Source: CAYJLF01 sp964371055
GTDB lineage: Bacteria; Eisenbacteria; RBG-16-71-46; CAIMUX01
Length of the DNA: 64,000 bases
Direction: 5' to 3'
Assembly: GCA_964371055.1 (NCBI GenBank)
Contig: CAYJLF010000007.1
Coordinates: forward strand, 62,001 to 126,000
Translations under genes and position numbers: made by a program
The notes under the pieces: model-generated
Database searches by the model: none
Seen by the model: only the letters and a program-made list of their open reading frames with translations
Told to the model about the DNA's origin: nothing
Shown here: positions 33,766 to 43,200 of the stretch, piece by piece
Layout of the letters: every line of letters begins with the position of its first letter
Numbering within the stretch: the first letter of the stretch is position 1

Positions 33766-34216
33766 ACACCCCGCGCCCTCCCGCCGCCGCGGAGGGCGCT
33801 GGCGCGTCTTCGTGGGCGTCGGCCTGATCCTGGTCGCCGTCGTGCTGATGGTCCTCCGCGCGCGCGAGGATGGCGTGGTCTATTACGTGACGGTGAGCGA
33901 GCTGCTGGCCCGTGACGCCGCCGCCGGACTGACCGGGCTCCGCGTGACCGGCAAGGTCGTGCCCGGCACGATCGAACGCGACGGGCGGACCCTCGCCTTC
34001 GCCGTGACCGATGGTGACGCCGCCGTCCCGGTCGTCTACGAAGGGGTCGTGCCCGAGACCTTCACCGAGACGAGCGAGGTCGTGGTCGAAGGGGCCTACA
34101 CCCCGGGCGGGGCCTTCGCCGCGACCGGACTCCTGACCAAGTGCCCGTCGAAGTACCAGGCGGAGGCCGACGCGGGGATGCAGCATCCCGACAGCGTCGG
34201 CGTGGAGGGGCGCTGA
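33749..34216 (+). CDS. ccmE: Cytochrome c maturation heme chaperone CcmE, Cys type
   Basis: A 155-residue protein with an N-terminal membrane anchor (FVGVGLILVAVVLMVLRA), then the CcmE beta-barrel (VSELLARDAAAGLTGLRVTG, TLAFAVTDGDAAVPVVYEG, FTETSEVVVEGAY). The heme-binding site reads LLTKCPSKYQ: Cys132 takes the place of the usual His, and Tyr136 is kept (CxxxY instead of HxxxY). This variant is known in some sulfate reducers and archaea. It shuttles heme from CcmC to the ligation complex, on the periplasmic side. GGAGG lies upstream of the ATG. It heads ccmEABCD. Confidence 0.92.
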   Translation: MEPTAEHPAPSRRRGGRWRVFVGVGLILVAVVLMVLRAREDGVVYYVTVSELLARDAAAGLTGLRVTGKVVPGTIERDGRTLAFAVTDGDAAVPVVYEGVVPETFTETSEVVVEGAYTPGGAFAATGLLTKCPSKYQAEADAGMQHPDSVGVEGR

Positions 34217-34986
34217 GCGCCGGTCGACCCGCGTCCCCGACGGCGGGCGGCGGCGAGACGCCGCTGCTGCGCGTGGAAGGGCTGGTCAAGGGGTACGGCG
34301 GACCGCCCGTGCTTCGCGGTCTCGACTTCAGCCTGGCGGGCGGCGAGGCGATGGCGCTCTTAGGGCCGAACGGCGCGGGCAAGTCGACGCTCCTGCGTCT
34401 CCTCGCCGGGCTGCACAAACCGCAGCAGGGACGGGTCTGGTTCGCCGGCGAAGAGATGCGTTCCGATGACGCCGAGCAGCGACGCCGCCTCGGCTTCGTC
34501 TCCCACGAGCTTCTCCTCTACGCCGGTCTCTCGGCCCGGGAGAATCTCCGCTTCTTCGCCGCACTTTTCGGGCTCGATCGCGCCGATGCGCGGATCGAAG
34601 CGGTGCTCACCGCGGTCGGCCTCGATTGGGTCGGCGCGCGTCCGGTGCGGGCGATGAGCCGCGGCATGGCCCAGCGGCTGACCACGGCCCGGGCTCTTCT
34701 GCACGAGCCGCAGCTCCTCCTGTTGGACGAGCCGATGACGGGGCTCGACCCGACGGGGATCCGCGCCCTGGAGGAGATCCTGGTCCGCTTCCGCGAACGC
34801 GGCGGCGCCATCCTCCTGACGACGCACGACCTGGCGCACGTTCGGCCGGTGGCGACCCGGGTCGCCTTTCTGCGGCAGGGGAAGCTGGCGGCGGACGAGC
34901 CGGCGGCGACTTTGACCGGCGGACGGCTGGAAGAGCGTTGGGGAGAGATCTTCGGGGCCGCCCGGACGGGGACGCCGGCGCGATGA
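34213..34986 (+). CDS. ccmA: Heme exporter ATP-binding subunit CcmA
   Basis: About 257 residues of an ABC ATPase: Walker A GPNGAGKSTLLRLLAG, Q-loop region, signature-like MSRGMAQRLTTARAL, Walker B LLLLDEPMTGLD and the H-loop TTHD. With CcmB it forms the CcmAB ATPase that releases heme-bound CcmE from CcmC. The start is not clear: no ATG or GTG is well placed, and CTG at 34213 overlaps the ccmE stop (34214-34216) with GGAGG 4 bp away. The core beta strand begins at TPLLRVEGL, so the start must lie before 34255. It overlaps ccmB by 4 bp. Confidence 0.9.
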   Translation: MSAGRPASPTAGGGETPLLRVEGLVKGYGGPPVLRGLDFSLAGGEAMALLGPNGAGKSTLLRLLAGLHKPQQGRVWFAGEEMRSDDAEQRRRLGFVSHELLLYAGLSARENLRFFAALFGLDRADARIEAVLTAVGLDWVGARPVRAMSRGMAQRLTTARALLHEPQLLLLDEPMTGLDPTGIRALEEILVRFRERGGAILLTTHDLAHVRPVATRVAFLRQGKLAADEPAATLTGGRLEERWGEIFGAARTGTPAR

Positions 34987-35663
34987 AGAGCTACTGGCGC
35001 GCGGTGGCGGCGGTGCTGCGGAAGGACCTGCGGTTGGAGTGGCGCTCGCGCGAAGCTCTGATCTCGATGGCCTTCTTCTCGCTTCTCGTCACGGTGATCT
35101 TCGGCTTCGCGCTGCAGACGCAGCGGATCGATCCCGAGACGACCGCGCCGGGACTCCTCTGGATCGCCTTCACCTTCTCCGGCGTCCTGGGGCTCAACCG
35201 CTCCTTCGCGGTGGAACGGGAAGGGGGATGCCTGCAGGGACTGATGCTGGCGCCGGTCGATCGGAGCGCGCTCTTCCTGGGCAAGGCGATCGGCAATCTC
35301 ATCCTGATCGGGCTGGTCGAGGCGATCACGATCCCGATCTTTTCCATCCTGCTCCGGGTGCCGGTGCTGCCTTGTCTGCCGCGCCTGGCGCTGATAACGT
35401 TCCTCGCCACCATCGGGTTCGCCGCCGTCGGCACGCTCCTGGCGGCGCTGGCGAGCGGATCGCGGCTGCGCGAGGTGCTGCTCCCGCTCATCCTCTATCC
35501 GATCTGGGTGCCGGTCCTGATCGGAGCGGTGGAGTTGACGGGGATGGCGCTGGCCGGCCGGCCCGCCGCGCCGGGAGAGCGCTGGCTGACCCTCATCGTG
35601 GTCTACGACCTCATCTTCATCGGTGCGGGGCTGTTGCTGTTCGACCGCCTGCTCGAGGAGTGA
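34983..35663 (+). CDS. ccmB: Heme exporter membrane subunit CcmB
   Basis: A 226-residue polytopic protein: LRKDLRLEWRSREALISMAF near the N-terminus, GLNRSFAVEREGGCLQGLML with APVDR next, ALFLGKAIGNLIL, then further hydrophobic helices (LILYPIWVPVLIGAVELTGM). These are CcmB hallmarks, and the length is right. The ATG overlaps the ccmA stop (ATGA). It pairs with CcmA in the inner membrane. Confidence 0.93.
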   Translation: MKSYWRAVAAVLRKDLRLEWRSREALISMAFFSLLVTVIFGFALQTQRIDPETTAPGLLWIAFTFSGVLGLNRSFAVEREGGCLQGLMLAPVDRSALFLGKAIGNLILIGLVEAITIPIFSILLRVPVLPCLPRLALITFLATIGFAAVGTLLAALASGSRLREVLLPLILYPIWVPVLIGAVELTGMALAGRPAAPGERWLTLIVVYDLIFIGAGLLLFDRLLEE

Positions 35664-35700
35664 CAGGCGCTGTCCCGCGGGACGCGCAGGGAAAGGACCG

Positions 35701-36417
35701 ATGGACAGAGACGACACGCGCGGTCACAGACGGGGTTGGCCCTGGCCCCGGGTGCTCGACCTCCTGACGATTCCGATCGTGGTCTGGGCGCTTCACACCG
35801 CCCTGGTCGACGCCCCGCGCGCGTCCGCCGAGACCGGGGGGGACGTGCAGCGGGTCTTCTACTTCCACGTGCCGTTCGCCATGGCCTCGTTCCTCGGCTT
35901 CGTCCTCGTCATGATCTTCTCGATCCTCTACCTGGCGCGCGGGCGGCGGGGGCATGACATCGCGGCGGAAGCGGCGGCCGAGGTCGGGCTCCTCTGCTGC
36001 ACCATCGTCCTTCTGACCGGCCCGGTCTGGGCGCGCTACGCGTGGGGGGTCTGGTGGACCTGGGATGCGCGGCTGACCAGCACGCTGGTGCTCTGGATGA
36101 TCTACGCCGGCTATCTCGTCCTGCGCCGTTACATGGCGGACGATCCGCGGATGCGCCGCTACGCCGCGGTGCTCGGGATCATTGGCGCGCTCAACGTGCC
36201 GATCGTCTACTTCTCGGTCCGATGGTTCCGCACCATGCACCCGACGACCTTCATCGAGTCGTCCGAGGGGCTCGATCCGCGCATGCGCGCCGCGCTCGGC
36301 ATCGGTGCGCTCGCCGTCTTCAGCATGTTCGCCGCGATCCTGGTGATGCGGCTCCATCTCGGCCGGCTCGAGGCCGAGGCGGAATCGCTCTCGGCCGGCC
36401 TCGAGGAAGGGGAGTGA
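35701..36417 (+). CDS. ccmC: Heme-handling membrane protein CcmC
   Basis: A 238-residue polytopic protein with the tryptophan-rich WGVWWTWDARLTS (residues 115-127), the heme-ligand His residues at FYFHVPFAMAS (His56) and FRTMHPTT (His180), as expected for CcmC. It binds heme on the periplasmic side and passes it to CcmE. I start at ATG 35701, where the hydrophobic part is in frame; the codons from 35623 overlap ccmB and are rejected. No CcmF is present in the window. Confidence 0.93.
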   Translation: MDRDDTRGHRRGWPWPRVLDLLTIPIVVWALHTALVDAPRASAETGGDVQRVFYFHVPFAMASFLGFVLVMIFSILYLARGRRGHDIAAEAAAEVGLLCCTIVLLTGPVWARYAWGVWWTWDARLTSTLVLWMIYAGYLVLRRYMADDPRMRRYAAVLGIIGALNVPIVYFSVRWFRTMHPTTFIESSEGLDPRMRAALGIGALAVFSMFAAILVMRLHLGRLEAEAESLSAGLEEGE

Positions 36418-36420
36418 TCG

Positions 36421-36576
36421 ATGACGGAGTTCAAGTACCTGGTTCTCGCCTATGCCTTCATCTGGGGAGCCCTGGCGTTCTACCTGGTCTGGATGGATCG
36501 CCGGCTCCGGCGGCTGCAGGGCGAGATCGAGGAGCTGCGCCGGCGTCCGCGCGGGTGGACGGGCGCGGGACGCTGA
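36421..36576 (+). CDS. ccmD: CcmD-like small membrane protein
   Basis: A 51-residue frame 3 bp after ccmC. It has a single hydrophobic helix (KYLVLAYAFIWGALAFYLVW) followed by a basic helix (MDRRLRRLQGEIEELRRRPR). This is the layout and position of CcmD, the small subunit that helps CcmE leave CcmAB/CcmC. GGGGAG lies upstream of the ATG at 36421. It is too short for common gene finders and easily missed. Confidence 0.85.
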   Translation: MTEFKYLVLAYAFIWGALAFYLVWMDRRLRRLQGEIEELRRRPRGWTGAGR

Positions 36577-36588
36577 GGTGGACGCCCC

Positions 36589-36921
36589 TCAGGCGTCGGA
36601 TCCGGGGCGAGGACGGAGTCTCCGCGCCAGACGCCGCCACCGCGCGCCGAGGCCGCTCTCTGCGCGGCGCTCGAGTTCCTGCTGGAGTTCGCGCAGCATC
36701 GTGGCCTGGCGGCGCCGGATCTCCTCGAGGCGGAGCACCTCGCGCTCTTCCAGAAGAGCCAGCGGGAGTCCCTGGTGGATGCTGTTGTACATCTCGATCA
36801 GACGGGCCAGCGACTGGCGGGTGAGCGTCAATCGTTGCGCGGGGCGAGGGCGCACGAAGAAAGTCTCGGTGCGCTCGTCGAACCCCAGGTGGGCGAGCTG
36901 GCGCGTCTCCTCGAAATCCAC
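36589..36921 (-). CDS. Hypothetical protein with coiled coil
   Basis: A 110-residue frame with GTG start and ACGGAG upstream. The middle is helical and charged (LIEMYNSIHQGLPLALLEER, then EVLRLEEIRRRQATMLRELQ), typical of a short coiled coil. No family is recognised. It fills the gap between ccmD and the next forward gene and starts 2 bp from that gene's ATG on the other strand, an odd layout. It could be a chance frame, but its composition is protein-like. Confidence 0.5.
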   Translation of the reverse strand: MDFEETRQLAHLGFDERTETFFVRPRPAQRLTLTRQSLARLIEMYNSIHQGLPLALLEEREVLRLEEIRRRQATMLRELQQELERRAESGLGARWRRLARRLRPRPGSDA

Positions 36922-36922
36922 G

Positions 36923-37708
36923 ATGTGCTCCGTCGGTTCCGGTGTGGTGATCCCGCTCCTGGTCGCTTGGCTCCTGGCGAATGCGGCGGCCGCCTTCGCG
37001 GATGACCTCGGGCCCCAGGTCGAAGAGCTGAAGACCCAGGACGGGATCTCGTTCGTCTGCGACTTCTATCGGCCGGACCGCACGGCGACTGGAGTGGTCG
37101 TCTTCTTCCCCGATCGCGGGGAATCGCGCGCCGAGTGGATGCCCCTGGCGCTCGACCTGGCGGCGGCCGGACTCCTCGTGGCGGTCAGCGATCTGCGCCC
37201 GGCCCTGGCCGAAGCCTCGGGCCTCGCCTGGGGTCGCGTGGAGGAGCCCTACTCGCGATGGACGGAGGTGTGGCGGGAGACGCAGGCGGTGGCGGAGAAG
37301 GGGCGAAGCCTGGTCGGCGGAATGTCCCTGCCGCTGGTTCTGGCCGGCTCGGGGCAGGCGGCGGCGGCCGCGGCGATCGGCGCCTCCCGACTGCCGGAGC
37401 CGCCCTCGGCGCTCTTTTTGATCGCACCGAAGGGTGACCTGGCCGGGATCCCGATTGCGCCGGTCCTGGCGGGGCTGGAGCGCCCCACCCTCGTCCTTTG
37501 CCCGTTGGCCGAGTCGCCGGAGAGGGAGGTGGCGCGCGACATCTTCCTCGGGCTGCGGCGGGGCGGGAGGTTGTGGGAGGTCGATGCCCTGGCCGGCCGG
37601 GCGACCGTCCTGGCCTCGCGGCGGCAACTCTGGGTTGACTTGGCCGCGTGGCTGGCCGGAGTGTTGGCGACCGATCCAGGCGCGGAGGACAAAGGGGGGG
37701 CGCCGTGA
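36923..37708 (+). CDS. Exported alpha/beta-hydrolase-like protein
   Basis: A 261-residue protein with an N-terminal export segment (VVIPLLVAWLLANAAAAFAD). The mature part looks like a degenerate alpha/beta hydrolase: ISFVCDFYRPDRTATGVVVF, then PDRGESRAEW, LAAAGLLVAVSDLR, an elbow-like VLAGSGQAAAAAA without the usual GxSxG spacing, and PTLVLCPLAESPEREVARD. The lack of the nucleophile elbow suggests it may not be a classic esterase. The start could also be GTG 36944. Its stop overlaps the next start (GTGA). Confidence 0.65.
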   Translation: MCSVGSGVVIPLLVAWLLANAAAAFADDLGPQVEELKTQDGISFVCDFYRPDRTATGVVVFFPDRGESRAEWMPLALDLAAAGLLVAVSDLRPALAEASGLAWGRVEEPYSRWTEVWRETQAVAEKGRSLVGGMSLPLVLAGSGQAAAAAAIGASRLPEPPSALFLIAPKGDLAGIPIAPVLAGLERPTLVLCPLAESPEREVARDIFLGLRRGGRLWEVDALAGRATVLASRRQLWVDLAAWLAGVLATDPGAEDKGGAP

Positions 37709-39204
37709 CCCGTTCGGAGCGTGAGACGGGGAGAGGGACCGCGGCCCGCCGGACGACGAAAGTCCCGATCGGGTGGATAGTGATTCCAGGCTTGGCCGTC
37801 CTTCTGGCTCCTCTCGGGGCGTCGCCGGCCCTGGCTTCCTCCCGCTCGCCGCGGGTCGCGGCCCTCGCGGCGCTCGACGCCGGCCGGGCCGCGGAGGCGC
37901 TCGCTCTTTTCGACAGCCTCGCGGCGCTCGATCGCGCGGACGGCGTGACCGCCTACTGGGCGGCGCGGGCGTGTGAGCTGGCCGGTCGCTCCGACCTCGC
38001 GCGGTGCCGGTACCTGGCGGTCGAAGCGGCGCACCCGAGGGGGCCGGCGGGCGCACTGGCCGGATGGAGACGACGCGCGATCGAACGGTCGGCCGCCGAT
38101 GCCGCCGCCGCGCGCGGCCCTGATGCGATCCAGCGGGCATCCGGCGAGGCGCCCGGGAACGCGGTGCTCATCCTGCCGCCGGAAGATCTCGGCGGCGCCG
38201 GCGACACGTCGCTCTTCGGGCTGACCCTCGTCTACCTCCTGCAGGATGCGCTCCGCGGCTCCGGGATCTGTCCGGTGCCGGTCTCGACGATGCTGGTCGC
38301 CGCCGATCTCCTCCGCTACGGCCGTCCGGTGCGCGCGCCCGCGGCGATTTCCGCCCTTCCGGTCAATACCCTGGAGGGGTTGCGCGCGCGCCTGGCGGTG
38401 CTGCCGGGGACCGACGGCGCCGTCTACCTCGAGGCCGGTGGTGCCGGCGCCGATGGCTCCGACCTCGCGGTCGAGTCGGCTCTCATCCGCTTCCAGCGGG
38501 AGCGAGCTCTTCCGCCGACCGGCCAGGCCGATCTCCCGACACAGGCCCGCCTGGAGGAGGCGATGGAGGCATGGCTGGACCAGCCGCCGCCTTCCATCGA
38601 TCCACGACTCGTGACCAGGGCGGCCGAGCTGGTCGGGGCAACCTCGGTCGTGCGCGGCACCTACCGGCGGGAGGCGGGACGGATCGTGCTCGAGCTGGTG
38701 CCGCTCGACGCGGGGGGCACGCCGCGCTACGGCGAGCCGATCGTGCGCGACTTCGCCCCCGCGGCGCTCGTCGCCGCGGCCTCGGAGGCGGCCACCGCTC
38801 TCTCCGCGAGAATCGGCGGTGGATCCACGCCGGTCACGCCGTCGTGGTCCGTTCCTCCGGAGGAACTGGAGCGGGCCAGCCGGGCGCTCCTGCTCCTCGA
38901 TCGGGGTCTTCTGCGCGGCGCGGAGACGCGGTTGCGCCGCGCGCCCGAAGTCTGGCGCGCCTGGCCGGCGATCGAAGCGGCGCAGGCGTCGTTGGCTCGA
39001 TCCACCGACGACGCGAACCGGACGGAGAGCGAGCTCCGCCTGGCGTGGAGCCGCGGGTCGGGCGCGGATCCGCGCGCCGCGCTCGATGCGCTCCTCGACG
39101 ATCTCGGGTGGCCGGCCGCGGCGCCCGATCACCCGCTCGAGAGCGGCGTTCACGATGTGATCGGCGCCGAGGGGATCCTGATCGTGCACGGAGAGGCGGA
39201 GTGA
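37705..39204 (+). CDS. Exported protein with TPR-like and ligand-binding-like regions
   Basis: A 499-residue protein beginning GTG 37705, which overlaps the previous stop. A late signal segment (IGWIVIPGLAVLLAPLGASP) is followed by TPR-like ALAALDAGRAAEALALFDSL, then a region resembling CsgG/TolB-type export proteins (AVLILPPEDLGGAGDTSLFG, VYLLQDALRGSGICPVPVST) and a second part GATSVVRGTYRREAGRIVLE. It may help assemble an envelope structure. I do not recognise a named family. It is the second gene of a coupled block of four. Confidence 0.65.
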   Translation: MTRSERETGRGTAARRTTKVPIGWIVIPGLAVLLAPLGASPALASSRSPRVAALAALDAGRAAEALALFDSLAALDRADGVTAYWAARACELAGRSDLARCRYLAVEAAHPRGPAGALAGWRRRAIERSAADAAAARGPDAIQRASGEAPGNAVLILPPEDLGGAGDTSLFGLTLVYLLQDALRGSGICPVPVSTMLVAADLLRYGRPVRAPAAISALPVNTLEGLRARLAVLPGTDGAVYLEAGGAGADGSDLAVESALIRFQRERALPPTGQADLPTQARLEEAMEAWLDQPPPSIDPRLVTRAAELVGATSVVRGTYRREAGRIVLELVPLDAGGTPRYGEPIVRDFAPAALVAAASEAATALSARIGGGSTPVTPSWSVPPEELERASRALLLLDRGLLRGAETRLRRAPEVWRAWPAIEAAQASLARSTDDANRTESELRLAWSRGSGADPRAALDALLDDLGWPAAAPDHPLESGVHDVIGAEGILIVHGEAE

Positions 39205-40298
39205 AGCGCGCGGCGCTCTTCGCGGCCGTCGCCGTCCTGACCGCCGCCGGATCCGGGACGGCGCGCGGGGCGACGCCGCTCTACCTCCGCGTGCAGGCCG
39301 AGCATCATCATCGAGAGTGGGAGACGTGGAAGGGTGAGGAGTCGTTCTCCGGCCTCTTCGTGCCGGTCGATCTGCGCTGGAAGCCGGATCGGTCGAGTCG
39401 CGTCGCCGCCGGGGCCGATCTCGGCTGGTTCGAGCATGAAGATCCGGCGGGAGGGGCGCGCATCGATGGCCCGCGGAATGTACGGCTCGGGGTCGATCGG
39501 GAGTGGTGGCGAGGACGGGTGCGCGCCGGGGCGGGGCTGCGGGCGTCTCTCGTGACAGAAGGGCTCGATCTGGCCGAAGGGCGGCTGGCGGAGGCGGCGA
39601 CCGAAGCGGCGCTCGATCTTCCTCCCTACCTGGCGGCCGGCGGGACCCGCTTCGTGCTGCACGGGGCGGCCCAGGCCTGGCAGGGGCGAGGGGCCGGCGT
39701 GCAGGTGGGCGCGGCTTGGGAACGACGCGGCTCCTATGAGGTGATCGACGACGGGCGGCGGCTGGAGCCGGGCGATGCGTGGGCCCTGGCGGCCAGCCTG
39801 GTGCTGGAAGAGGAGATCGCGCGGCACGAATTGCGCCTGCGAGTGCAGCGCGAGGGGGCGAGCGAACTCGACGGCGGCTATCGCTATGAGGCGGGGGATC
39901 TGGCGGCTCTCCGTGCCGGGACGCGGTGGCGCCCGGCTCTGTGGGACCTTCGGGGTGCGCTCTCCTTCGCGGCGCGGGGCTCGGGCTCGATCGAGGCCGA
40001 CGCGCCGCTCGATCCGCGCGGTCTGCGGGGGGGAAACGTGTTCAGCGCCTCCGCGAGCGGCGCCAGACTGATCCGCGAGGCCGAGCTCGGGCTCTCGCTC
40101 TCCTACGCCGCGATCCGGGGATTTCACGGGGATCTCGGGCATGCGAGCTGGATCGAGCCCGGTCTCTTCTGGGCGCGTCGCTGGACCGGGGGCGAGGTTC
40201 GTCTCTCGATCAGCCTGATCGAGGGCTCGACGCGTGGAGAGCGTGACCTGAAGGGGACCCGGGCGGCGGTCTCGTGGACAGCGGGGGTCCCGCGATGA
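39201..40298 (+). CDS. Putative outer-membrane beta-barrel protein
   Basis: A 365-residue protein with a GTG start overlapping the previous stop. It has a signal peptide (ALFAAVAVLTAAGSGTARGA) and alternating strand-like sequence throughout: LYLRVQAEHHHREWETWKGE, SRVAAGADLGWFEHEDPA, WWRGRVRAGAGLRASLV, EIARHELRLRVQREGASELD, LRGALSFAARGSG, EVRLSISLIEGS. The regular spacing of aromatic and charged residues fits an outer-membrane barrel of about 14-16 strands. Its function is not known; it could anchor or secrete the giant Ig-repeat protein encoded next. Confidence 0.65.
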   Translation: MKRAALFAAVAVLTAAGSGTARGATPLYLRVQAEHHHREWETWKGEESFSGLFVPVDLRWKPDRSSRVAAGADLGWFEHEDPAGGARIDGPRNVRLGVDREWWRGRVRAGAGLRASLVTEGLDLAEGRLAEAATEAALDLPPYLAAGGTRFVLHGAAQAWQGRGAGVQVGAAWERRGSYEVIDDGRRLEPGDAWALAASLVLEEEIARHELRLRVQREGASELDGGYRYEAGDLAALRAGTRWRPALWDLRGALSFAARGSGSIEADAPLDPRGLRGGNVFSASASGARLIREAELGLSLSYAAIRGFHGDLGHASWIEPGLFWARRWTGGEVRLSISLIEGSTRGERDLKGTRAAVSWTAGVPR

Positions 40299-43200
40299 AG
40301 ATCGAGCGTCGCTTCGGCCGGATCTTCTGGCGAGCCTCCCTGCCGCTGGCGGTCGCCGCGCTCGCGCTCTGGAGCGCGCACTGCTCCCGCGAGCTCTCTC
40401 CTTCCTCCGGCGAAGGCTCGGTCGATCTGCGTTGGAGCTGGATGTCGGGGGCGGAGGCGCCGGCCCAGGCCGACTCGGCCCGTCTCTGGGTGCTGGACGG
40501 AACGGGTCGCACGCTGGCGGGACCGGTCGTCGCCGCGGTCGATTCGGCCTCCGGCGGCGTGGAGATCGCGCTGCGCGTTCCGGCCGGGAAGGACCGCGCG
40601 GTCCGGCTGCAGTTCGAAGGGTTGGGTGATCGCGGCCGGGGTGTGATCGCGGCCGGCACCGTGGGCGGCATCGAGATTCCGGCCGGGGGGCAGGCGGAGG
40701 CGATGGTGCCGGTGCGCGCCGTCGTGCCGGACGTCGAGCCGATCGAAGCGTCGCCCGGCGCGTCCTCCTTCACCGTCCGCTGGTCGCGGGTCCCGGACGC
40801 GACGGGGTACGAGCTCTTCGAGCAAGGGCCCGAGGGGGAGACGATCCACGCCTCCGACGACACCTTCCGGGTCGTTCCTCTCGCCGATCTGGCCCGCAAG
40901 GAGCTTCCCGTCACCACCTACCGTGCGCGGGGTCGTCTGCGCTGGGGCGGTCGGACCGTGACGGGCGACAGCAGTTCGATCGCGATCCCGCTCTACAACG
41001 ACCTGCCGCGCGTCGACGGGATCATCCCCGCGCCGGACGCGGTCGGCGTGGCTGACTCGTCGCTCGTCATCATCACCTTCGATCGACCGATCGACGCCGC
41101 CACGCTGGGAGCGATCGATCTGCCCGTCGAGGGGAACACCGTCACCCTGCAACGGATCGGCGGGGAGCTGGTCGGCTTGGCGCCTCTGGGTTCGTCGTAC
41201 TGGAACCCCTCGGGCGAGACGCTCTGGGCCCGCCCCGTGACGGCGCTGCGGCGGGACGCGCGGTATCGCGTCGTGGTGGCGAGCGGCCTGGCGGATCGGG
41301 AGGGGCGTCCGCTCGACCAGGATCCCGAGGCGGAAGGTCTCCAACCCTTCGAGAGCAGCTTCGAGACCGAGACCTACGATCCGATGCGGGTCACGGCCGT
41401 CGTTCCGGCGGACGGCACCACCGACGTCGAGTTGCGCCCCTGGATCGAAGCGACCCTGAGCCGCCCGGCGCGCGCCACCACGGTGAGTGGTTCCACGGTG
41501 CTCCTGGCCGATTCGACGGGCGCGGCGGTGGAGTGCGAGGTCCTCCTGGCCGGAGGCGTCACGATCCGGGTGCGGCCGGTGTCAGCACTCGGCTTCGGGC
41601 GGAGCTATCGTTTCACCGTCACTTCCGGCGTGCGGGATCTGCGGGGCGCGACCGGCGAGCCGCTCGACCAGGATCGCACGACACCGGATGTGCACGAGCC
41701 CTTCACCGCGGAGTTCCGTAGCCGGGAACAACCGACCGGTCCCTTCGTCGAAGCGGTCGTCCCATCGGACGGCGAACGGAATCAGCCGCTCGACGGGACC
41801 GTCCGGATCCGCTTCTCTCGACCGGTGATCGTCTCCTCCGTCGACGGCGAGTTCACGGTGCGCAAGCTTCCGGTCGATGCGGCCATTGGAGGAGTCCTGA
41901 CCGCGTCGGCGGATCGGCGGGAGTTCACCTTCAACCCGTCCTTGCTGGAGCGGGGGCAGCGCTACCGCGTTCTCGTCCGCCGCGGCGGGTTCGACCTGCA
42001 GGGGAATCCGACCGGGATCCGGGACGACGACGGCGTGCCCTTCGACCAGGACAGCACTGTCGCCGGGTTCCAGGACTTCTCCGCCATCTTCCGGGTGGAG
42101 GACAGTCCGCGGGTCCTCTTCGTGGCGCCGGCGGACCATCGGGAGAGGGTGCCGGTCGACACGACGATCACGCTGCGCTTCTCGCGTGGGATCGCTCTCT
42201 CCAGCGTGGCCGCGGGGGGAGTCACGCTCTTCCTCGACGGCGCGCCGGTGGCGTTGCAGGCGCCGGAGTTCAATGCCGACACGACCGAGATCCGGTTCCG
42301 GCCGGCCGATCCGCTCCGTTATTTCCGCGACTACACCGTGCGGGCCGACACGTCGTTGCGCTCGACGCGGGGCAGCCGGTTCGACCAGCTTCCCGACCTG
42401 CCGGGATTCCAGCCCTTCGAGAGTGAATTCCGCACCGACACCGACGGGATCGCCCCGCGGGTGATCGACTGGCTGCCGGGCGAGGGAGCGATCGAGGTTC
42501 CGGTGGACGCCGCGGTCACGGTCTACTTCAGCCGGCGCGTGCGTCCGCCGACCGTCCTGTTGCCGGGCAACTTCGTGCTCCGGCGACTGCCGTCGGGCGC
42601 GAACGTGCCGGGGACGATCGAGGTGGCGCTCGATAGCCTGTCGGCGACCTTCCAGCCGCTGAACGAGCTCGACTACGCGACCGACTTCGAGGTCCTGGTA
42701 ACGCACTTCGTCGAAGACGAGTTCGGTCAGGGACTCGACCAGGATCCGTCCACGCCCGAGATCCGCGAGAACTTCAGCGGGAGGTTCAGCACCGACCGCG
42801 AGCGGATCCCGCCCAGCGTGGCGTCGATCGCGCCGCGAGCGGGCGCGGTGGAGGTCCCGATCGACACTGTCATCGTGGTGGAGTTCACCGAGCCGATGGG
42901 AGTCGCCGGGACGCTGGAGGGGGCCTTTACCCTGACCGGTCCCGACGGACCGTTGGCGGGGGCGCTGGCCCTCGATCCCGACGGGATCCGCCTCACCTTC
43001 ACGCCGTCGCAGCCGCTCCGGCCCGCGGTCCGCTTCGATGTCCTTGTCGACACCACGGCGACCGACCTGGCCGGCAACCGTCTCGACCAGGATCCGCGGA
43101 CCGGAGTGCTCGATCCGTTCGTGAGCTTCTTCACCTCGGCGCCCGATCGGATCCCGCCGCGCGTCGTCTCGAGCGTGCCCGCGCCGGGAGACACCGCGGT

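Noticed and set aside
36452..36920. Plus-strand frame upstream of the hydrolase-like gene
   Set aside because: It is another frame of ccmD followed by antisense of the small minus-strand gene; no domain.
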